DNA from: Arachnopeziza araneosa
Lineage: Eukaryota; Ascomycota; Leotiomycetes; Helotiales; Arachnopezizaceae
DNA length: 64,000 nucleotides
Assembly (NCBI GenBank): GCA_003988855.1
Contig: QYAI01000039.1
Location: 62,001 to 126,000, forward strand
Direction: 5' to 3'
Within the stretch, counting starts at the first letter, position 1; each line of letters opens with the position of its first letter. Positions 55,520 through 64,000 of the stretch are shown here, piece by piece. The notes under the pieces were generated by a model that was given only the letters and a program-made list of their open reading frames with translations, was not told the DNA's origin and did no database searches. The position numbers and the translations under genes are program-made.

Positions 55520-56155
55520 ATGACTGCCAAAACTTCAACTAAGCCATCGGTACCCTATCACCAGATTCGTGCACTTTACGACAACGAGACAATAACAGTT
55601 TACCAAGCCTACTCTGCGTCAATTGCTCTCGCTGCCGTAAAAGAGCAAAAACTCTCCGCCTCCCCAGATTTCAAGCCCAGCCGCATGACATGGATCAAAC
55701 CGTCCTGGTGCTGGATGATGTACCGGTCTGGATATTCGTTCAAAGATTCGCGACAAGCGCACATTCTCGCCCTGAAAATGACGCATGAGAATTTTGAGAA
55801 GTTATTGAAGGAGGCGGCTGTGTGCCATGGCTCGGTGTTGAGTGCAGAGGATAAGAAGAAGGACGTGAGAGTACAATGGGATCCAGAACGTTCACCGGCG
55901 TTGGGGGCTCTGACATACAGGAGCATTCAGATTGGGATCAGTGGGAGGACGGCGACGTGGTGGGTCGAGGAAGGTATTAAGGAGATTGAGGATGTAACTG
56001 CCAAGGCGAGGGAATTGAAAGATGCGGTCGAGGCGACGAGAGAGAGCGGAGTGAAGCTTGAATTGGAAAAATTGGTTGAAAGGGGTTTGGTGCCAAGAGA
56101 AAAGGAGTTTGTTGTTAGTGAGGAAGTGAAGAATATAGTGAAGATTGATAGTTGA
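55520..56155 (+). CDS. DUF4291 domain protein (211 aa)
   Basis: Single exon. The whole protein matches the DUF4291 pattern: IRALYDNETITVYQAYSASI, RMTWIKPSWCWMMYRSGY, then ALKMTHENF, DVRVQWDPERSPALGALTYR and SIQIGISG. The family occurs in bacteria and fungi, and its activity is not established to my knowledge. A fungal extension of about 50 charged, helical residues follows (REKEFVVSEEVKNIVKI). The start is ATG 55520 (MTAKTSTKPS). Its 3' end converges with the CAP10 gene. A bacterial origin is possible but cannot be judged here. Confidence 0.9.
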   Translation: MTAKTSTKPSVPYHQIRALYDNETITVYQAYSASIALAAVKEQKLSASPDFKPSRMTWIKPSWCWMMYRSGYSFKDSRQAHILALKMTHENFEKLLKEAAVCHGSVLSAEDKKKDVRVQWDPERSPALGALTYRSIQIGISGRTATWWVEEGIKEIEDVTAKARELKDAVEATRESGVKLELEKLVERGLVPREKEFVVSEEVKNIVKIDS

Positions 56156-56589
56156 ATAAGGAAAACTCTTGTGAAAGTCGCACAAGAGGTCTATAGTAAA
56201 CTTGTTTTTTCTTCTTATTATAGTTGTTTAATTCTTAAACGATCTCTCTTCAATATCACTTTGCTCATCCAGCACTTTACTTGAGTGGACTCAAAATTGC
56301 AAGTGAAGAAAAAGAAAAGAGTACTGGAATTTGTGTCATCTTTCAAGTATTGGTGTCTACTCCCTGCACTATAAGTAATTGTATGCCTACTTTCTACCTT
56401 CTTATCTCCTTCATTGAAAGTTCTTCAACTAGACAACATCTGAGTTCTATTTTCAATGACGAATATCTTTCTCACTCAGCATCTATTAAACCACCACTCA
56501 GCCCATCCACAGTGATGATTGAGCTCTGCCATTTGAATCCTGTAACGATCAGTAGCATATCCACAACTTTATCAAAGAATGAACCAAAC
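56156..56589. other. Short convergent spacer
   Basis: About 430 bp between the DUF4291 and glycosyltransferase 3' ends. It may contain a final exon of the glycosyltransferase, since a GTAAGT donor overlaps its apparent TAA stop (see that entry). Confidence 0.4.
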
Positions 56590-58343
56590 TTACGCCCAAT
56601 CTTCAAATGGCACTCCTCTAATCTTTCTTCCTCTCCCCTCACCCCTTCCACTATTCGCGGTATCATCCTCCCAGATATTGGGTGCGACACTAACCTTCGC
56701 CCACTCCGTCAGCATGCGTCTCCAATAACAAGATTGTGCTGCTGGCGTCAAATATTTATCCCTGAACATCGCAGCTCCTCTCTTAGCAATAGCTTCTGCT
56801 CTCTTAGGATCAGCTAGGAGCGCTTTGACCTTGGCTTCTAAATCAGAGAAATCGCGTTTGACACGCACGTAATTCTGGTTTTCCCCGGCGTCGATAAGAA
56901 GATGAGTGTGTGGTTCGAGCCACTAGAGTGAAAGAACTTAGTCAACTTTCTATTGTAATAGAGCGTGGGCGTTATGGGGAAAGGGTCCGAGAATCGCTGC
57001 ATGTACTTGCTAGAATAGGGTACAGTTTCGAAGATTCTAGCCAAATGAAGATATTTTAGACAGAGCGAGACTTCGAATACTTACAATTGGTTGGGCAGTT
57101 ATATAGACGGAGTTGCAGTTCAGAAGGTAGATACCTCTACTCGAGTAAGAAAATCCTATTGTGGTTTTATTAGCAATGAAAATAGAGCGAGGTACGATAT
57201 AGAAGATTATACCTTCAGTTTGTACTAAGAACTGGTAATTGCACTGTTCAGGTACAGTGAGAGTGGTAGTCCAACTTGGCGCCTTGATATTTCCATTATG
57301 GTAATATGTTTGCTCGACATCAGCCCAGGATTTTCTATGCGTCACTCGAATCAATCTTTCTCTCATAGGATTCGATTGCAACTGCCCTCTCCAAACAACT
57401 TGCTTCTTTTTCTGATAAAATGGTAGTTCAGTGTCGTTGATCTCGCGTCGGATACTCTCGTATGGGCCAAGCGTGGGATCTGTCCAGCTCCAGGAACCGA
57501 AGTCAGGCATGACCCATTTCATCTTCTCGTTAACTTTGCGAGTTAATGCCCAGATAGGACGACCGCTTCCATCAGGCTCGGCGAGGTCGTTGGTTGTGAA
57601 TGAGAAAACAAGGTTGGGTATATCTTCTTGTGAGCTGACAAGGGCACGGTGTAGAGAGTGAAGAAGTGGAATAGCACGAAGTTGGAAGCGGATCATCAAA
57701 TCAATTTCTGCTTCAAGAATGAATAGCTTTCACAGTTAGCTTTTAGCCAGAATATATTTTATATTTATGCTCGTACCTGCTTATCCACAATCATAGCTTT
57801 AATATAAGTGTCTGTCTGATATGTAGCGTTCCATGCCCTGCTCATATCTTCTTCTTTCACCTTTACCTGCTTGGCTTGATATGTTGCTACTCTATCAATC
57901 TCTTTAGAAAACTGAGGAAATGCAATGTTACATCGATCTGAAGAGAGCGAATACATGTTGGAGTGTAGTACAGGATCGTATTTCCATAGCTTAAATTCAA
58001 GCTCAGCTTCTGAAACAGGTGATGCTGTGACAGTAACAGTAACAATTGAGCCTACTCTATCTGGCTGTACCGAGATCGAAGTACCGGGGATGGCAATTTC
58101 AACATTAGATGTTGCGGTAGATATAGCCGTGTTTGATCCCTCACAAATGGAAACAAATGCATCCATAACAGGAGCAACAGGATATTGAGCGCAGACACAT
58201 TCCTCGCGAGTGGGAGAAGGCTTGGAAGTGGTTTCGAGGAAGTCGTTAGGAGGTTTCAGTGCGTAGTAGTAGCTGAGAGACAGTGTCAGGGATATAAAGC
58301 ATATAATAGCTAGTTTGATGAGCCTCAGCTTTAGAGAAGACAT
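56590..58343 (-). CDS. CAP10/GT90-type glycosyltransferase, single-pass membrane protein (about 494 aa)
   Basis: A Golgi-type O-glycosyltransferase like fungal Cap10 proteins, which build capsule or cell-wall glycans. Exons: 58343-57777, 57726-57213, 57155-57085, 56922-56590, with introns of 50, 57 and 162 nt in phase. The start is ATG 58343 (MSSLKLRLIKLAII), with a signal-anchor helix at about residues 8-27. The catalytic part has QVVWRGQLQSNPMRERLIRV, YQFLVQTEG|FSYSSRGIYLL, NCNSVYI and VRVKRDFSDLEAKV, the CAP10 order. The C-terminus is GVPFEDWA. The TAA used overlaps a perfect GTAAGT donor. Splicing to an acceptor after GTTACAG near 56540 would replace the stop with about 18 extra residues. 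Either end is plausible. Confidence 0.88.
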
Positions 58344-60921
58344 CGTTATAGGAAATGACGAATATGTCGTAGCTTGTTTGTTCTGTATGTGGTTGAACGA
58401 GAGCACCTTTAATCTTCAAGACCGGCGCGTCGCTTCAATTTCACGCTAGTCAAGAATTGTCAACAACTCTCGCCATTGTATGAACAATATCCGATTCGAA
58501 ACAAATTTCTTTTTTTGGAGACTTGAATTTCAGCAGTGAAAAAGGCATCATGACTATCAGGATACCGTATACCAACTCAAGCGATGTGTACCATGTTCAT
58601 CAACAATAATTTGGTGATTTGCAAATCTGATTCCTAGACAACAGCAGAACGCAGACCTCTCTTCGAAACTAGAAGTAAGACAAACAAAATCAGTAGTCTA
58701 AGAGGTGTAGGATCAGTATTAACCGAAATCAGGAAAATATGACGCGAACTGCACTCTGATCCAGGACGTGCGAGACAATGCAGTAATATCTTATAAGCTA
58801 TAGAAATTTCAACCGAGTCTACTGTTTGCTGTCTCTAAAGATCGAAGTAGTCAAGGTCCGGATTTCCGCATGCTAGATTTGAGAGTGGCAAATTCTGGAA
58901 CTGCTAGAAGGGTCAGTGAAGTCAGCAAGTTCTGCTCTCAAAAACGGATTCAAGTCTCAATAAGATAGATCTCTTTGAAGATAATTGGGGTTTCAGCCAT
59001 TAAGAAATATTCTTCGGAGTTCTTACAACCAAGATTTATAGCTGCTTACTGAGATCTACCGTCCGTCAACTTGGCACTTCAGATCTGTTTAGAGCTTACC
59101 TCGAGTGCAGTACGATTCTTCCATATATCAATAGCGATCTTTGAGAACAAAGAAGAGGAAATTAGCCGGCAAAACTCCAAGTCAACCCATGGCCAACTCA
59201 ACATCAAGCAGTATTCAACGTGCAAAGCTGAATGTTCCAAGTAACTTTTGAGATCTAGAAAGCGGGATTCTGTGCACAGACGACCTAAAGGTCCATTCTA
59301 CAATTCCAAGAGGCCTGGTGATAGCTGAGATGCTGCATTTCAACTGGGATATATGCGGTGTGACGCGAAATAATTGTGACTGAGTAATAGGCGTAATGTG
59401 ATTGGATGGTTGAGGTTAGTGGGTACGAAGAAGGAGAAAACGAGAGAGAAAGTAAGTCTACTTGGTGGGTATTAGGTGAGGTCAGAGGCTAGGGGATAGG
59501 TGGTAGGTGGGTGTGTACTCGTTGATTTGAGAAGCGGTGAGGTTGAGAAGAAGGAACGCCTACATCGACCGCCAATCACAATATTCTGCCTTTCAAGGGC
59601 CCATGAACATCGAAAACCTTCATGAAACTTGAGAATTTGATCTAGTGGCGTGGAAATCAATTTGAGAAACGGCAAAAGGATAACGACGGATTTGGCGACT
59701 AGACAAGATTACATTACGATACACGGTACCTAGCCGAGATACAGCGAGTGAAACCTTGACAAGGTGCAAGTTGAACAGGAAACGTAGTAACATTATCATT
59801 CACACAATTTTAGATGAGGAGAATTACAGCGATAAGAACCGCTATGTCACTAGTGCTTGGTAGAACCTGGCTCTTAGGCTAACGTGTTCGGCAACAAATT
59901 TGTATATAATATACCTTGGTAGCTGACCGTATTGGTAATACTTTCATCTTGCGCTATTCAATGTGATAAACTCAAATCTTTTATTTACTCATGAATGATT
60001 TTTTGGCTAATCAACCTCTTTAAATCCATTCGATAATCTACCTGTGGTCTAATCTCCACCCTTCTAAGGCGGTAAAACTGACTCCAGTGCACGTGCCCAA
60101 GATAGCCATGTCTTCCTCGCGAAGAACTTTCTTCGTTCTTCCGCTATCAATACGTGTACTACAGTTGCAGACCTCATCTATAATTTTGCATGTCTCGATC
60201 TCTCTGACTTCTCGTAATTTGACATTTCAAAGAGTTTATATGCAATTTTTGATTTCTGATTTTGGAGTTCGATTTACCTTATCTGAAAGTTGAACTGCCT
60301 AGTTGCACTTCGATTATTTGATTCGCGGCCAGTTTAATCCGACACGGATTCAGTATATTTGCTTGCAGGGCATTTTGGGAGCTCATAAAAATAGCCTTAG
60401 AAAGAGCCTACCTCAAAACTTCCAATACTTGAATTGCGATAAACCAATAGTAATAGGGGCTACTTAGCCGAGGCGTACTGCTACACACATCTTCTTGTCG
60501 CAGACGACGAATATCCGAGGCGCAGCAAATGGGCTGCATAAAGAGTAGTAGGTGTTTGCTCACACGAAGTTATGCGATTCTTGCAAAACTTATATTGTTA
60601 GATGATGGGGCGAATACTGCCAAAAAAAAAACGCCCAGTCTACTGAGCCTTTGGCGATTTCGGTTGTGCGATATCCGCACAACTCTTCTTTGGACAGATG
60701 ATCTTGGGGCTCATTTAAATACCACACATAGGACCACCGTCAGTCTTTTCAGTCTGAGGAATTCCTGAAGTTGGTTTCTGACCATTCTTGCTCATAATTA
60801 AATCCTTGAAAACTCAACGCGGACTGGGTGGGGTTCATTCAAGTGGGCGGTATTATTTCCCCACCCATTCCGTGTGTATACCTCGCCTTCTGGAATCCTG
60901 ACACCTACGTAGGTCTTCCCG
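58344..60921. other. Intergenic, no supported gene
   Basis: 2.6 kb between diverging genes. Only short frames (59472-59675 minus, 60087-60293 plus, 60529-60768 plus) without features. No tRNA or transposon recognised. It holds the promoters of the glycosyltransferase and the NLR-like gene. Confidence 0.5.
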
Positions 60922-63900
60922 ATGGCAGAACACTGGGGTCTAAGCCTAATCGGTGAGGCAGAGACTTCAGCAAACGATGTTCACAATATTGTTGATATTG
61001 TTTTCGTGCATGGACTAACTGGTAACCACGAGACTGCGTGGACAGCACCAGAGTCTGGCGTCTTCTGGCCGAGGGACCTTTTACCAAAGAGTATCTCTCG
61101 TAGCAGAGTTGCCACATTCGGGTACGATAGCGAGCTTGCAAGATCCTCCACTTCCCAAAGCGTATCGTTGATTGGGGAACAGTTGCTACAGGCTCTAACG
61201 AAGCATTGTGAGCACAACCGAGAGGTACGCTCTATGATCTTCCATTTGATTCAAAACGACTAATTGCCGAATGACCAGAAAATTCGACCATTGGTATTTA
61301 TTGCACATAGCTTTGGAGGATTTATTGTTCAGCAAGCATTGTGCCTTGCCTCAACCAGCTCGGACGAGCGTCGCCTCAAAGTTTTGCATGCTGCATCGGG
61401 CATTTTATTCTTTGGAACGCCTTATTGCGGGAAGAGGAGCATTATCGAACGAATCCTTAGATATTCCATGCATGACTCGATCCAGAAGGATACCCCTCAT
61501 TTGGCTGAGCTCTCCTCAGAAATTGAACGCATTCAAAAGACATTCCAAGAACTTCACGCAAGAGATTTGCATGCGCTTCGCATTGTCTCATTCTTCGAAG
61601 AAATTCCTATTTCGGGATTTGGCTTGGTAAATGAGCAGAGGGTCTAGAAATACTAAGTAAATCTGACAAATATAGGTTGTTGATGAACAGTGTCTGGTCT
61701 CATCTTCGGTTACTTTCCTCCCAATACATGCAGACCACGAGGTAAGAGTTGAATCAATGCAATTCTCTTTCTCGTATTCTCGCTAATTTCACGATGAGGC
61801 ACTCTGCAAGTTCAGTAACCCGTTAGAAACCAGCTACCAGCGTATAGTGGGGGAAATCAACAGTTTACTTCACTTATCTGAACTCAGAGAGCTGGACAGG
61901 ATACTGGATTCGCGTAGAAGACAAGGTCCGTTGACCCTCAGGGGAGCGTTTGAAAATTGCGGATACTGAACACTTGGCAGAACTTCTCGATTGGGTTGAG
62001 TCTCATATTGACAACGGTCATCACTGTGTTCAGTCAGCCACACCTGGCACTGGCAAGTGGCTGCTACAAAGTGAGCAGTTCACGTCATGGAAAGAAAGTT
62101 CTCGTAGTGATATTCTCTGGATTACTGGTACCCCTGGTACAGGCAAGACTGTTCTCACCAGTATAATATCCGCAAGTTTGACCAAAAATAACGTCAGTAC
62201 CCCGCGAAACACGGTAGCTTGTTTTTACTTTGACGGGACTCAAAGCGCTGTCCATCAAACTTCTAGCGAAGTTCTTCAATCACTCGTATTTCAGATCTTC
62301 TCGCAGATTCCGAGTGCGATGCCTGATTTCATACCTTTACTCTCACAACAACGGGACTGCTACACAAAGCTCGGAGGGCATGGCTTTTTGTGGAAGCCAT
62401 GGATGTCTAACACGCTTACTGGTCTATTCAAGGAGTGCTTGCTAAAACTCTCCAGATTGTATCGATTTTTTATCATCTTTGATGCCATTGACGAATGTCC
62501 ACCTGAAAATTCTGCCGGAGTGTTGTCTCTTCTAAGTCAACTCACATCGACCGGTGTAGAGAGCCCGATCAAGTTGTGTATAACCAGTCGACCGCATCAT
62601 CCATATATGGAGGCGACTTATCGTCCATTCCATCAACATATCAAGATCGGACTCGAGATCAATGTGGACATTCAACAATATGTCGAGTCTATTCTTTCAC
62701 GTAATCCGGAACATACTCTGGAATGGGCGGACTCCAAGCTTGTCACTGAAACAATAGACCAAATAGTGCAAAGAGCAAGAGGAGTCTTTCTATTTGCTAG
62801 ATTAATCTTAGAAAATCTCATGCACGCTAAAACCACCGGGGAAACGCTGGAAACGTTTCTTTTAACCCTTCCTGGTGATCTAGATGGTCTCTACGGCAAA
62901 ATTATTGATCGTCTCAGCGACCAAAGCGATGGCTCCAACGAACTCGCTGAGAGCATGCTTCTGTGGATTTGTTCGGCTAGACGACCACTGACGGTCGACG
63001 AAATGACCCATGCTCTACGAGCTGAGAAGTCATTGAAGGGTATCAGCAATGACCTTGCAGCGGACTTTTCGAATATCAAGCTAGCATCATCCACAGTCGA
63101 TAAATGCGACGTGATTTCTCACTGCTGGGGACTCATTGAAATACGCGAACCGGATTCTACAATTTGCTTTGTTCACAGAACGGCTCGGGAATATCTATTG
63201 GGGACGCACCGGAAAGCAGGCAAACCTCACAAACTCGCTCGGAATTCGGAGCTCCATCTAGCAGAATCATGCCTGTGGTACATTTCGTACATCGAGGATG
63301 CTAGTCGCAAGGACCAAACGTCGAGGGATGGAGAAGTGGATGGATTCTTACAGTACGCGACGGATTACTGGCATGAGCACGCAAAATTGTCCGAAAATTC
63401 CAACTCATCTCATGCGATGCTGCTCAAATTGTTACGTTGGCCTTCCATCAATGTTTTGGGACACTGGGCTCATTTACATCAGAAAAGGATGGGCAATGAA
63501 ACGCTCTCGGACTATTGGGGTTGGACGGCACTCCATGCCTCCGCAGCTTTTGACCTTCATAAACTTGCCATAGCTATTCGTGACGCGGATTCCTCTAATT
63601 TCAAAAGCTGGGATATCAGAGATGCTGTTGGGCGGACCCCGCTCTCTATTGCAGTTGAGTATGGGCATGAGTCTATGGTTAAACTTCTTCTTGAAGGGGG
63701 CGTGAGCACTTCGACCACTGACCTTCGTCATGGCCTCTCCCCCTTGGCACTGGCAACTTCCAGAAATGATTCCAGAATAGTTAAGCTTCTTCTTGAACGA
63801 GGTGCTGAAGTTAACAGTAGCGTCGGCAAAAGCACTCCTCTTCAATTGGCTGCAGCAAATGGTCACATTCAACTTGTGAAGGTTTTAATCAGAGCAGGAG

Positions 63901-64000
63901 CAAATATCAACTCGATTAATAACTATGGTTGGACGGCAGCTCACTTTGCAGCAAGACACGGTCATCAAGCTGTGATATCACAGCTCCTAGATGCTGGCGC
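60922..64000 (+). CDS. NLR-like protein: alpha/beta-hydrolase, NACHT, ankyrin repeats (3' end outside window)
   Basis: Architecture of fungal STAND/NLR receptors involved in non-self recognition. Proposed exons: 60922-61224, 61279-61626, 61676-61741, 61799-61925 and 61981 to the window end, all in phase. The N-terminal effector is a SesB-like lipase/hydrolase: DIVFVHGLTGNHETAWTA, FWPRDLLPKSI, VATFGYDSE and the nucleophile elbow AHSFGG. Next is GTGKWLLQSEQFTSW, then the NACHT domain: Walker A ITGTPGTGKTVL, Walker B FFIIFDAIDEC, ITSRP, ARGVFLFARLILENL, RRPLTVDEM, FVHRTAREYL. From about 63510 come ankyrin repeats (GWTALHASAA, GRTPLSIAVEYGH, LLLERGAEVN, STPLQLAAANGH, GWTAAHFAARHGH). The join at 61925/61981 uses a GTCCGT donor. 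Without that splice a GGGG run at 61941 would need a one-base shift. Confidence 0.85.

Noticed and set aside
61941..61944. Frameshift in the NLR-like gene at a GGGG run
   Set aside because: A 55-nt intron (61926-61980, GTCCGT donor, GCAG acceptor) keeps the frame without assuming an error, so splicing is preferred. The shift remains a weaker alternative.
1..64000. CRISPR arrays, bacterial operons or riboswitches
   Set aside because: The sequence is eukaryotic (spliceosomal introns throughout) and no regularly spaced repeat-spacer array is present.

Overview
The window is eukaryotic and comes from a filamentous ascomycete. Genes carry short introns (about 43-80 nt, GT-AG, with CTAAC-type branch points). 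Conserved housekeeping genes (SMC3, DBP9, SYF2, COQ11, YAF9) sit among fungal-specific families: DUF6590, a Zn2Cys6 regulator, CAP10-type glycosyltransferase, a HET-domain remnant and a NACHT/ankyrin NLR. A pogo/Fot1-type transposon shows RIP-like stop codons. Leotiomycetes would fit, but that is a guess and no species is assigned. All exon joins were worked out by hand from splice signals, reading phase and protein conservation.

Layout. 1-1236: 3' end of cohesin SMC3. 2702-7483 (-): four-exon gene for a protein of about 1543 residues with SUMO-interaction-like motifs and a 25-residue repeat. 10070-12038 (-): DBP9. 12741-13282: internally deleted HET remnant. 13489-15031: degenerate pogo element with TIRs and a probable nested insertion. 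15617-19335 (-): 13-exon large GTPase. 20280-22716 (-): Zn2Cys6 regulator. 24869-47121: the most striking region. 48772-53601: compact housekeeping cluster (mitochondrial protein, SYF2, COQ11, YAF9). 55520-58343: DUF4291 protein and CAP10 glycosyltransferase, convergent. 60922 to the end: NLR-like gene with an alpha/beta-hydrolase, a NACHT domain and ankyrin repeats, cut by the window edge.

The 24.9-47.1 kb block is a four-fold repeat of one two-gene unit. In each unit a DUF6590 gene on the minus strand is divergent from a plus-strand gene for a coiled-coil protein, with 0.6-1.0 kb between them. The four DUF6590 proteins share a core of about 170 residues. Three share a phase-2 intron at the same codon and an N-terminal W-S-x-W motif. 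The four partner proteins share a central coiled coil and a C-terminal helical module of about 55 residues. The two shortest partners start with a textbook N-myristoylation signal. Pairs C and D also share sequence blocks in their common promoter region. I infer a co-duplicating, probably co-regulated gene pair, and I know of no described function for it. The HET remnant, NLR and large GTPase nearby would suit an immunity or allorecognition neighbourhood, but nothing here proves that.
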